A program made the position numbers and the translations under genes. The notes under the pieces are model-generated. The model was not told where the DNA came from. It saw only the letters and a list, made by a program, of their open reading frames with translations, and searched no databases. A DNA stretch of 42,042 nucleotides, taken from NCBI GenBank assembly GCA_030609965.1, contig JAUWSQ010000021.1:1-42042 (forward strand), read 5' to 3'. This DNA comes from Candidatus Fermentibacterota bacterium (GTDB lineage: Bacteria > Fermentibacterota > Fermentibacteria > Fermentibacterales > JCC-6). This document shows, piece after piece, positions 1-6,821 of this stretch (position 1 is its first letter; every line of letters begins with the position of its first letter).

Positions 1-192
1 CAGAGAACATGGGGGGTTGAACTCAAAGAAAGACAAGCCACTCTGCGCCGGACTCCCTTCAGACAGCTTATCATCAGCTTTTATACCGATTCTCCCTGAC
101 TCAGAAGTCTCCTCTGCATTCAGACTCAAAGGATTCAGTTCTCTCGGATCGAAGACTAATCCAGTCTTGCAGATTCAATACCCGATGCCGTG

Positions 193-215
193 GAAAATAC
201 TCGCGGAACGCGAGT
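193..215 (-). terminator. Intrinsic terminator after tRNA-Arg
   Basis: On the minus strand a perfect 7-bp stem (ACTCGCG / CGCGAGT) closes a 3-base TTC loop and is followed by ATTTTCC. It lies about 33 bases past the tRNA-Arg CCA end, the expected place for its terminator. The U-tract is short, so termination may be partial. Confidence 0.6.
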
Positions 216-247
216 CATTCTTAGAAAAATTCGAAAATTCTGATCTT

Positions 248-323
248 TGGTACCCCCGACGGGATTCGAACCCATGCATCCGGCTCCGGAGGCCGACGCT
301 CTATCCAGCTGAGCTACGGGGGC
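248..323 (-). tRNA. tRNA-Arg (anticodon CCG)
   Basis: Read on the minus strand, a full cloverleaf folds. The 7-bp acceptor stem GCCCCCG / CGGGGGT has a G-U pair at 1:72. The D-arm contains TAGCTCAG, the anticodon loop CTCCGGA gives anticodon CCG (reads CGG), and the T-loop is TTCGAAT. The discriminator is A, and the 3' CCA is encoded at 248-250. The gene lies about 30 bases downstream of the phosphodiesterase gene and could share its transcript. A hairpin terminator follows. Confidence 0.95.
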
Positions 324-353
324 ACCCTAAACTGTAATACGCAGCAGAACAAG

Positions 354-839
354 TTAGAAGCTGATCTTCTGTACTTCCGGTTTCTTGTCTTTTTCAAGAG
401 TAAGAAGGGCCATCGTTCTATTTCCTTTAGATCCGGAGACTGCTCCCGGATTCAACCTCAGAACATCATCCTGGATGTCAGCATTGAACACGTGTGAATG
501 GCCAAATATAATGACATCCGGATTAAGGGTCTTGAACTTTTTTTGAATCCTGTTCTCTATTCCGAATCTTGCTCCTGTGCCATGTGTCATGCATACCCTG
601 TGCCCTTCAAGTTCCAGCTCCAGGCTTTCAGGATATCTGCTGGTAATATTGTATGGATCCATGTTGCCATAGACCGCTTTTACTGGAGCAAATCTTTGAA
701 GATCGATTATTACGCAATGATCAACCATGTCTCCGGAGTGCAGAATGAGGTCGGATTCTGCACAAATCTCATATACCCGGCCGGGGATTGCCCCCAGCCT
801 TGTGGGTATATGAGTATCTGATAGAACAGCTATTTTCAA
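354..839 (-). CDS. MJ0936/YfcE-type metallophosphoesterase
   Basis: This 161-residue protein is a complete single-domain calcineurin-like phosphoesterase. The metal-binding motifs appear in order: D8-x-H10, G36-D37, G58-N-M-D61, T85-H86 and G113-H-S-H116, with a closing NPG at 130-132. Relatives (MJ0936, YfcE) are di-metal phosphodiesterases of unknown physiological substrate, and size and motif order fit them. The start is TTG at 839-837, because the preceding in-frame codon is the TAA stop of the upstream 31-residue ribosomal-protein gene. The two genes therefore abut in the same frame with zero spacing. The substrate cannot be deduced here. Confidence 0.88.
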   Translation of the reverse strand: MKIAVLSDTHIPTRLGAIPGRVYEICAESDLILHSGDMVDHCVIIDLQRFAPVKAVYGNMDPYNITSRYPESLELELEGHRVCMTHGTGARFGIENRIQKKFKTLNPDVIIFGHSHVFNADIQDDVLRLNPGAVSGSKGNRTMALLTLEKDKKPEVQKISF

Positions 840-935
840 TTACTTATTCTTCTTCTTATGCCTGTTTGCGCGACGCCTTTTCTTCAGCTTGTGTTTGGCG
901 ATCTTCTTGCGCTTTTTCTTCTTCCCATTAGGCAT
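840..935 (-). CDS. Small basic ribosomal protein, mS38/AURKAIP1-COX24 type (31 aa)
   Basis: The 31-residue reading frame begins MPNGKKKKRKK and ends in NRHKKKNK. More than half of it is Lys or Arg. It matches my memory of the short bacterial AURKAIP1/COX24-domain proteins, which share an MPNGKK start, a central KxAxHKxKKR segment and an NRHKKK tail, and are related to the mitochondrial small-subunit protein mS38. Its ATG directly follows the TAG of the HU gene, and its TAA directly precedes the TTG of the phosphodiesterase, so translation of the three is probably coupled. It is small enough that gene callers often miss it. I infer a small-subunit ribosomal role from the family. Confidence 0.8.
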   Translation of the reverse strand: MPNGKKKKRKKIAKHKLKKRRRANRHKKKNK

Positions 936-1217
936 CTATTTGGCAACCTTGTTCTTAACGAGTCTTGAGGGTTTGAATACAGGGACTTTACGTCTTGGAA
1001 CTTCAACAGCTGCACCTGTGTGAGGATTCCGTGCTATACGCTTCTTGCGGTCTACAACCTTGAATGTACCGAAACGTCTGATCTCAACATGCTCGTTTTT
1101 GTAAAGGGCTTCTCTTATTTCATCAAGAAATCCATCGACCACCGAAGCAATATCCTTTTTATTCAGATCAATATCACCATGTGATGCAATCTTGGATACG
1201 ATATCTGCCTTTGTCAT
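936..1217 (-). CDS. HU/IHF-family DNA-binding protein
   Basis: The 93-residue protein covers the whole HU/IHF fold. Two N-terminal helices (MTKADIVSKIA onwards) lead into the EIRRFGTF strand motif, the beta-arm with the RNPHTG signature near residues 63-68, and the C-terminal helix VFKPSRLVKNKV. Such proteins bend and compact DNA as dimers. The ATG at 1217 has a good GGAGG ribosome binding site 6 bases upstream. The gene is first in a tight block with the mS38-like protein and the phosphodiesterase. About 230 AT-rich bases upstream presumably hold its promoter. HU and IHF subunits cannot be told apart safely from this sequence. Confidence 0.95.
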   Translation of the reverse strand: MTKADIVSKIASHGDIDLNKKDIASVVDGFLDEIREALYKNEHVEIRRFGTFKVVDRKKRIARNPHTGAAVEVPRRKVPVFKPSRLVKNKVAK

Positions 1218-1447
1218 TTTTTCCTCCGTTAGTTTCTAGTGTTAACCGGTAAACATGATTCCGGTCCTGTTAATTGTATTATTCTGACTGCCTTTCCGCA
1301 GAACGGTTAAGATAGACAATATCAACTAGTTCGGCAAGGGGCGCATAGAAATGCTACGATAATGTACTTATATCTAATTTATATCTTATTATTATTAATA
1401 TATACTCGTACTCTTCAATTCTTCAGGTTAAGTGGCGTGCAAATTAA
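1218..1447 (-). promoter_or_regulatory. AT-rich upstream region of the HU gene
   Basis: No gene is visible in these 230 bases on either strand. The segment 1370-1410 is very AT-rich (runs of TATAT and TAATAATAA). On the minus strand a TTGAAG followed 17-18 bases later by ATAATA/TAATAA near 1385-1420 is a plausible promoter, and a TACAAT near 1272 is another -10-like hexamer without a good -35. The region probably drives the HU-mS38-phosphodiesterase block. The exact promoter is uncertain. Confidence 0.35.
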
Positions 1448-1471
1448 CTATCAGGGTTCTCTTCCTGATAG
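1448..1471 (-). terminator. Second hairpin downstream of tRNA-Ala
   Basis: A perfect 8-bp inverted repeat (CTATCAGG / CCTGATAG) encloses an 8-base loop. On the minus strand it is followed by TTAATTT, a weak U-tract. It lies 8 bases beyond the stronger terminator at 1475-1500 and probably acts as a backup terminator or an mRNA 3'-end element. Confidence 0.5.
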
Positions 1472-1474
1472 GAG

Positions 1475-1500
1475 AAAAAGCGGAGAGCAGAACTCTCCGC
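1475..1500 (-). terminator. Intrinsic terminator of tRNA-Ala
   Basis: On the minus strand the stem GCGGAGAG / CTCTCCGC (8 bp, 5-base loop) is followed immediately by TTTTT. It starts 6 bases after the CCA end of tRNA-Ala. This is a textbook rho-independent terminator and separates the tRNA from the HU block. Confidence 0.85.
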
Positions 1501-1505
1501 CTTTC

Positions 1506-1582
1506 TGGTGGAGCTGACGGGAGTCGAACCCGTGACCCCCTGACTGCCAGTCAGGTGCTCATACCAACTGAGCTACAGCCCC
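1506..1582 (-). tRNA. tRNA-Ala (anticodon GGC)
   Basis: The minus strand folds into a cloverleaf with acceptor stem GGGGCTG / CAGCTCC. Its G3-U70 wobble pair is the hallmark identity element of alanine tRNAs. The anticodon stem CCTGA / TCAGG holds loop CTGGCAG, giving anticodon GGC (reads GCC and GCU). The T-loop is TTCGACT, the discriminator is A, and CCA is encoded at 1506-1508. A promoter lies just upstream and a terminator just downstream, so it is probably a single-gene transcript. Confidence 0.96.
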
Positions 1583-1596
1583 TCTGAAGTAGGGGT

Positions 1597-1624
1597 ACAC
1601 TACGAAAATGACGGTAAAAGTCAA
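1597..1624 (-). promoter_or_regulatory. Putative promoter of tRNA-Ala
   Basis: The minus strand has TTGACT (1624-1619, five of six consensus -35 positions), a 16-base spacer and TAGTGT (1602-1597, a poor -10). The mature tRNA starts about 15 bases after the -10. The position and the -35 are convincing; the -10 is not. Confidence 0.45.
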
Positions 1625-1635
1625 TAGGGATTTGC

Positions 1636-2061
1636 TTATTCCTGTGGTATATCCAGCCTCCAGAATGTTCCTCCGGATGGTATCCGTACGAATTTCGACG
1701 AGAACTCAAGCATTACAAGCTCTATGGTCATTGAGACAGTTCCGTTGAAAAGATGCCCACCCCTGACTGACATATCCTCATCAGCAAGACTCACATGAAG
1801 GTGAACGAAGGGCTTACCCTCCTTGATGGATACATTCCCCTGCAGGGACAGTATTTCAGAAGATGGCTGAATAATCTCGGTGAGGTATTCTTTGCCGTCA
1901 TACCTTCCTATTTCGATTTTCTCAAGCATTCCTATTCCCGCAACAATTGCAGCTGCTTCAACTTTCTCCTTTTCGCACCAGTCAGCGAGTGTCTCCGGAA
2001 ACTGCTCTCCTATATCAAATCTTATTACTGTTCTATAGTTGTTTCTGTAAAGAACTTTCAT
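1636..2061 (-). CDS. PPC-domain (DUF296) protein
   Basis: The 141-residue protein is a single PPC/DUF296 domain, the fold found alone in bacteria and archaea and fused to AT-hooks in plants. Supporting features are the AGIGMLEKIEIG segment (residues 41-52), the LSLQGNVS strand near 71-78, and the histidines of the HLHVSLAD motif (H87, H89) with G-G-H103, which bind metal in structurally studied relatives. Bacterial members form trimers and have no firmly known function. ATG 2061 has GGAGG 8 bases upstream, and its gene begins one base after the stop of the pilin-like lipoprotein gene, so they probably share a transcript. Confidence 0.85.
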   Translation of the reverse strand: MKVLYRNNYRTVIRFDIGEQFPETLADWCEKEKVEAAAIVAGIGMLEKIEIGRYDGKEYLTEIIQPSSEILSLQGNVSIKEGKPFVHLHVSLADEDMSVRGGHLFNGTVSMTIELVMLEFSSKFVRIPSGGTFWRLDIPQE

Positions 2062-2062
2062 A

Positions 2063-2404
2063 TCAGTGTCCTCCAGTCCAGCTTCTTCTTCCGGTCTCTA
2101 TCGATCCGTGTCCTGCCGGACAGCTTACTACATAACCGCAATCTGATAGTTCGAGAATATAGCCCTCACCACTTTCCGGGCAGGTCAGTAATCTTGTCCT
2201 TCTCGCGAATTGGTTGAGATTTTCAATATCTGGCGCCCATTCACCAACGGCATCACAGTAACTTGCCTGATCCGTACATAGAGTGTTCAGATTAGCTCTG
2301 CATTGTCTTCTTAGTGAGATTTCCTGGAGGCTTTCAGAACCGTTTCCACCGCATCCAGAGAATATGATAAGTATTAAGGCACTGGCTGCAAATCTACAAA
2401 TCAT
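2063..2404 (-). CDS. Small lipoprotein with pseudopilin-like globular domain
   Basis: From the ATG at 2404 the protein has 113 residues and a short lipoprotein signal (MICRFAASALILIIFSGC, Cys18 as lipid anchor). The mature part has seven cysteines, a RANLNTL segment and a C-terminal CPAGHGSIETG. In my judgement this resembles the variable half of GspG/pilin-type proteins that has lost the pilin N-terminal helix. Two earlier in-frame ATGs (2419, 2431) lie inside the protease gene, but AGGA sits 6 bases before 2404. It follows the C25 protease gene closely, so it may be an envelope partner. The function is unknown and the pilin likeness is only suggestive. Confidence 0.6.
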   Translation of the reverse strand: MICRFAASALILIIFSGCGGNGSESLQEISLRRQCRANLNTLCTDQASYCDAVGEWAPDIENLNQFARRTRLLTCPESGEGYILELSDCGYVVSCPAGHGSIETGRRSWTGGH

Positions 2405-2411
2405 TGATATC

Positions 2412-4796
2412 CTACTCATTATTGATAACAACCATCTGCCTGGTTATCGGGTCTGCACCTGTTGTCATAAATCTTGCGAAATAGAGACCTGCAGGTACGC
2501 GCCTTCCATCTTCATCCGTACAGTTCCAGATGAGGGTTCCTGTTGCGGACGCACCCATTTCAACTACCTCCACTGTTCTTCCTGCAAAATCAAAGATTCT
2601 CAATTCTGCAGATCCATCAGGATCACCCCAATAGAATGTGACTGTATTAATTGCGGGATTAGGGCGTGGTTCGGAAATGAAGGGTATCCATGCATGATCA
2701 GGAGGAGATGATATTCCTGTACCCGTTATGGGTATTTCTATGGACTGGAGTACATGATTCCGGCTCCATACTGTCAATGCGGCGGTATCGCACTGGTCGG
2801 TTGCAGTTATATCCATCTGCACATTACCTGAAGCGTTCGTATAATCAATTTCATACATTTCAGTATCATCCCATTCACCCTGCAGAAAACATACCCTTGC
2901 ATTCTCTACAGGACCTGAATTATCCTGAACAGACACGGTTACGCTGTTAAATCCTACTGAAAGAGTATCAGGGCCAGTCAGCTGCAGTTGTCCATCTGGT
3001 GCTTCTGACCACATAGGGAGTTCAGGATCGCCGAACAGGGTAATCGATTTTGCTATCCAGTCGTAATGAGTATCAGAGGGTATGAGTGGTATAAACTCGT
3101 TCCAGGCCATTGAATGGGCAATACCAAGATTGTAGAGATCTTCAGTGAAAAAATTGGCAAAGAATTCCTGATCGACCAGTTCACTCCATTGATCCCCTGG
3201 TTCCGAAGGTTCTCCCCACCCGTACCTTGAATTCATCATACAGAAACCGCCACCTCCCGGTGACCTTATCCAGGCCTCTGCAAGGCAGGTGCCTGTATCG
3301 AATGAACCGGAAAGGCAGGCTATCGTATTCCAGATGGATACTCTCCCATGAGCTGAAATGTTGGTTAGACCCATGAAATCACCGCTTCCAAGGCTTCCTG
3401 TGCCTATCGATACGCTTCCCTCACTGCCGTGGCCGGAATGATTTACAAGCTGCATACCCATATTGAGCATTTCCATTGTTGCGGCATAGCTCTGTGTGCC
3501 GTTACTCTCGTAATGCTTGACGACGGGCTGCCAGAGGACAGGAGTATAAAGTGTATCAACTTTTTCCTTACCCGCGCTGCCCGGGCAGTATGGGTTGCTC
3601 CAGAGGATACCAGTGGTAAACCCCATGGATGTGAACCATGGATCGGTGTCCCTCCCATCTGTCAGGGAAGGTATCTCGTAGGCGAAAACCTTGTTTACGA
3701 AAATATCAGCCTGGGAAGCGTTTTCAATGGAAGCCCTTCCAATGAAGTAATCCGGATTGTAATCCATTACATCACCGGTGAGTTCTCCCCATACACCGTT
3801 GTTGTTGGCATCCCACTGGTCCGAACCCACTACAGGGTCGTTCATATCCTGGAAGTATATATCAGCTGCCGGGTCATCAATATAACCTTCAGCGGTTGCG
3901 AAGCAGTTCCTGTGCGGTACAAGTGGCGTGTCCCCGCCCAGGAGAACGTAAGTAGGGGGTGTCTGACTGTATATGTCCCTGAGAAAGAACCTGTGCTTCT
4001 GCGCGGCATCCACACCGGAGTAATTCGACTCTATGTATTCCATTGTGACAATTGCCGCAGGTATACCTTTCATGGTCTTGAACTGCGCAAGGGGTTCAAA
4101 AACTGAGACCAGAGAATCTCTGGTGATAATGAGGTATTCCCCCCATGGAAGATCATCCGCATCCACAGCCGGCATACTGCTCAGACTAAGATCCCGGGGG
4201 TTCAGAACCTGACTGCTTATAACATCTTCCAGGACTCTCAGCCCTTCAACTCCCCTTCCGCGTGGAACGCACCCATAATCCTCTTGATGGTAGTGAATCA
4301 TCATAGAAATCGAACCTGTAAGAACGGCTCTGCCGGTAGAGGGATTCCAGGTCAAAGGAGATATTCTCATGTTAAGGATATTGTATCCCATAAGCTGACC
4401 CTGGGATACCGGAATAACCAGTGGATTAGCTGCAGGTTCACTGTAGGATTCTGCATTCCTGGGGGTTGATGTGTAAAGCTCCGGTCTGGAAATGGGGACT
4501 CCGTGCTGAACGGGTTTGAGATCGTACAAACCGGGCAGTACTGTCTCGTTAGATGATACGATTGTTACGGAATCCACTTCTGCACCGAATGGAAGGAGTA
4601 ATGATACCGGGAATACCGGAAGAGCCGGATCACCGGGAACCCCTGTATTTACAGCACCGGGCAGACAGAAATACTCCCCTAAGGCGCTCTCTCTGACTTC
4701 AGGATCTGTCGTGGGGATTTCCCAATTGACAAGCATTTCACCGGCAGATACTGCGGATATTATTAAAAACAGTACAAATACGATTTCTTTTCTCAT
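2412..4796 (-). CDS. Gingipain-type C25 cysteine protease with FlgD-like C-terminal domain
   Basis: The 794-residue protein begins with a signal peptide (about residues 1-18), followed by a propeptide-like beta region to about 215. The C25 catalytic domain (about 220-600) carries the candidate catalytic His456 in NHSGHG and Cys494 in TIACLSG, the same order and similar spacing as in gingipains. After an Ig-like region (about 605-690), the end (about 705-794, PRPNPAINTV then WNCTDEDGRRVPAGLYFAR) is a FlgD/T9SS type-A-like sorting domain. It is probably exported and proteolytically activated at the cell surface. ATG 4796 has AGGA upstream. Whether this organism has a type IX secretion system cannot be judged from the window. 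Confidence 0.88.
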   Translation of the reverse strand: MRKEIVFVLFLIISAVSAGEMLVNWEIPTTDPEVRESALGEYFCLPGAVNTGVPGDPALPVFPVSLLLPFGAEVDSVTIVSSNETVLPGLYDLKPVQHGVPISRPELYTSTPRNAESYSEPAANPLVIPVSQGQLMGYNILNMRISPLTWNPSTGRAVLTGSISMMIHYHQEDYGCVPRGRGVEGLRVLEDVISSQVLNPRDLSLSSMPAVDADDLPWGEYLIITRDSLVSVFEPLAQFKTMKGIPAAIVTMEYIESNYSGVDAAQKHRFFLRDIYSQTPPTYVLLGGDTPLVPHRNCFATAEGYIDDPAADIYFQDMNDPVVGSDQWDANNNGVWGELTGDVMDYNPDYFIGRASIENASQADIFVNKVFAYEIPSLTDGRDTDPWFTSMGFTTGILWSNPYCPGSAGKEKVDTLYTPVLWQPVVKHYESNGTQSYAATMEMLNMGMQLVNHSGHGSEGSVSIGTGSLGSGDFMGLTNISAHGRVSIWNTIACLSGSFDTGTCLAEAWIRSPGGGGFCMMNSRYGWGEPSEPGDQWSELVDQEFFANFFTEDLYNLGIAHSMAWNEFIPLIPSDTHYDWIAKSITLFGDPELPMWSEAPDGQLQLTGPDTLSVGFNSVTVSVQDNSGPVENARVCFLQGEWDDTEMYEIDYTNASGNVQMDITATDQCDTAALTVWSRNHVLQSIEIPITGTGISSPPDHAWIPFISEPRPNPAINTVTFYWGDPDGSAELRIFDFAGRTVEVVEMGASATGTLIWNCTDEDGRRVPAGLYFARFMTTGADPITRQMVVINNE

Positions 4797-4811
4797 TTTT
4801 TTCCTACCTGA

Positions 4812-5906
4812 TCAGGTTTCCATCAAGGCGGTTATCCACCCTTTACCATTACTTTCCTCGAGCATCACCTTCATCATGATCGTTATAGGCACCGCCAGTA
4901 TCATACCCCACGCTCCCCACAGCCAGGCCCATATAATAACCGCAAGAAGAACGGTAACCGAACCGATCGGTAGTTTGAACTGCATCAGTTTGGGTTCTAT
5001 GGCATTTGATACTGTATTGTTTACTGCCATCACAAGGATTATCACAGGCCATGCGTCGAGAAAGCTGCCGTGCTCGAAAACTGCCATTGTATAAAGAATA
5101 ACTCCCAAACCGGCAATAATTGAGCCATAAATCGGGATGAAGTTCATAACGAAACATATCGAACCCCAGATCAGTGCATCCTGGGGGTCTAAGAATATCA
5201 TCAGACCAAGGCCAATAGATATACCGGTTATTGAACTTGTTGCCAGTTTTACTAATATGAACTTACGTGTATTGGATTCTATTTTATCGGATATGGCGAT
5301 TATCCTTTTGTACTTTGATTTAAGATACTTTTCAAGATTCTCTTCAAGCCGCCTTCTTCCGATCAAGAGAAAAGTAGTAAGAAAGAGTATCATTACAAAG
5401 GTGAATACACCGGAAATGATCGGTTTAGCAGCGCTGGGGACTATACTCATCGCTGATTCAGCCAGACCGTTAATGTAAGTAGACACTGCTGCTGAATCTC
5501 CGAAGATCCCGCTGGAAACCATCCAGCTCTTTATGGGCACCACAATATTGCTCATGATTTCGTTGCTTTTACTGAGAATGAGAGCTATCTGTCCCCTAAG
5601 CAGCAGATATATTCCAAGGGAAAGGCTAACGAAGAGAAGTAATACAAAAATAACAGAGAATACTACAGAAAGCCTGGACTCTTTACTAATATGCTCCCTC
5701 CCAAATTTACCCATTATCCGGGACAGCATTTTATCCACCATGCCTGCGGTTCTCTTCGCCACGGGCTGAAGAAGCAGCATAAGGAAGAATGCGACTGTAA
5801 GGGGGACAAAAACCCCCGAAGCACTTTTTAGAATAATACCTGCAGCGACAATACCCAGGAGTACAATAGCCATGTTGGAAAGCCTGCCACCGTAGTTATC
5901 TGTCAC
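4812..5906 (-). CDS. AI-2E-family (PerM-like) membrane permease
   Basis: The 364-residue protein has the AI-2E exporter layout: two or three N-terminal membrane helices, a soluble loop with basic stretches around 85-110, then a cluster of C-terminal helices. It carries NFIPIYGSIIAGLG and the NTVSNAIEPKLM segment followed by an amphipathic glycine-rich end. Family members (TqsA, PerM/YdiK) are multi-pass permeases, some linked to AI-2 or sodium/proton exchange; the substrate is usually unknown. The start is GTG at 5906 with GGGAGG 5-6 bases upstream, one base beyond the stop of the nitrilase-family gene, so the two are co-transcribed. Confidence 0.85.
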   Translation of the reverse strand: MTDNYGGRLSNMAIVLLGIVAAGIILKSASGVFVPLTVAFFLMLLLQPVAKRTAGMVDKMLSRIMGKFGREHISKESRLSVVFSVIFVLLLFVSLSLGIYLLLRGQIALILSKSNEIMSNIVVPIKSWMVSSGIFGDSAAVSTYINGLAESAMSIVPSAAKPIISGVFTFVMILFLTTFLLIGRRRLEENLEKYLKSKYKRIIAISDKIESNTRKFILVKLATSSITGISIGLGLMIFLDPQDALIWGSICFVMNFIPIYGSIIAGLGVILYTMAVFEHGSFLDAWPVIILVMAVNNTVSNAIEPKLMQFKLPIGSVTVLLAVIIWAWLWGAWGMILAVPITIMMKVMLEESNGKGWITALMET

Positions 5907-5907
5907 C

Positions 5908-6699
5908 TTACCCTCCCTCCCTGCTCAACGTACCATATTCATCCGGCCTGCGATCCTCAAGACAATTGATGTGTTTTTTCATCTCATCCACATCATTCAG
6001 GTCGATCTCAAAATCAGTGATTCCTTCCGCTACATCACGTCCTCTGATCATTTTTCCACCCGGATGGGCCACACCACCTGCGCCCCCGAATATGACACCC
6101 AGATGTTCACCCCCCAGATTGCACCCCACTGTGAATATCTGGGCTTCCGCCGCCCTGGCTCTTAGCAGTGATCTGAACAGCTCCAGCCTCCCGCTGGGCC
6201 ATTGAGCCGGAATGAAAAGGATTTCGGCTCCAGCCAGTACAAGCCTTCTGCTCAGTTCAGGGAATCTCAGGTCGTAGCAAACTATCCCGGCACCTGTTGT
6301 TCCCATGAATGGGAATGTTCCACCGCATTTGCCGGGGATAAACGCTCTGTCTTCCCCCATCTGTTTAAACAGGTGAACTTTATCCGTCTGGTACTCAAGT
6401 GTTCCTTCCGGTGAGTACACTACCATTCTGTTCACCACGCCGAAATCGGTTTTTACAGGAAGGGTTCCGCCAATTATCCATAAGCCGTTTTTCCCGGCAG
6501 CTGATGCTGCAGGAAGATTTCTCAGATCTTGCTCAGAAAGCGCAATGGAAGGAATGTTGTCAAGCACGAATCCAGTCGAGTAGAGTTCCGGGAAAACAGC
6601 CACATCCGGGACTGGTGATGTTACAGCAGCCTCGGAGAATTTGTACATATTTTCAGCTGGAGAACCCTCTATAGCGAGTTCTACAAGTCTAAGAATCAT
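5908..6699 (-). CDS. Nitrilase-superfamily carbon-nitrogen hydrolase
   Basis: From the ATG at 6699 the 263-residue protein contains the complete catalytic triad of the superfamily: Glu in FPELYSTGF (residue 38), Lys in TDKVHLF (107) and Cys in IVCYDLRFPEL (141). The DLRFPEL context and length resemble omega-amidase/YafV-like enzymes, which hydrolyse alpha-keto acid amides made by transaminases; the substrate is still an inference. A TTG one codon earlier (6702) is a less likely start because the GGAG site would be too close. The aminotransferase gene is divergent across a 122-base gap. An omega-amidase beside a transaminase would make metabolic sense, though the genes are on opposite strands. 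Confidence 0.85.
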   Translation of the reverse strand: MILRLVELAIEGSPAENMYKFSEAAVTSPVPDVAVFPELYSTGFVLDNIPSIALSEQDLRNLPAASAAGKNGLWIIGGTLPVKTDFGVVNRMVVYSPEGTLEYQTDKVHLFKQMGEDRAFIPGKCGGTFPFMGTTGAGIVCYDLRFPELSRRLVLAGAEILFIPAQWPSGRLELFRSLLRARAAEAQIFTVGCNLGGEHLGVIFGGAGGVAHPGGKMIRGRDVAEGITDFEIDLNDVDEMKKHINCLEDRRPDEYGTLSREGG

Positions 6700-6759
6700 C
6701 AAATCTCCATATCAGGTTTCTTGAGTGCTTATGTAATATAGTATCAATGTAATTCTCAG

Positions 6760-6765
6760 TATAAT
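6760..6765 (+). promoter_or_regulatory. Possible -10 element in the divergent intergenic region
   Basis: The AT-rich 122-base gap between the divergent amidase and aminotransferase genes contains a perfect TATAAT on the plus strand, 57 bases before the aminotransferase ATG. There is no convincing -35 hexamer 16-18 bases upstream. The gap must hold promoters for both directions, but only this hexamer stands out. Confidence 0.3.
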
Positions 6766-6821
6766 ATATTGATTTATGGCTTCATTGAAACAGCTATATC
6801 ATTCTGAAAGGAAAACTGACA

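Noticed and set aside
17..337. Plus-strand 106-codon frame at the left edge
   Set aside because: Its C-terminal third is the antisense translation of tRNA-Arg (the familiar WYPRRDSNP-type string), and it has no ribosome binding site.
354..935. Possible fusion of the 31-residue protein and the phosphodiesterase into one gene
   Set aside because: They are in the same frame but separated by a TAA. Each is complete by family comparison, so they are separate genes unless read-through is shown.
3429..4106. Plus-strand 225-codon frame inside the C25 protease
   Set aside because: It is fully antisense to the catalytic domain of a clearly recognised protease; its composition is not protein-like and there is no start signal.
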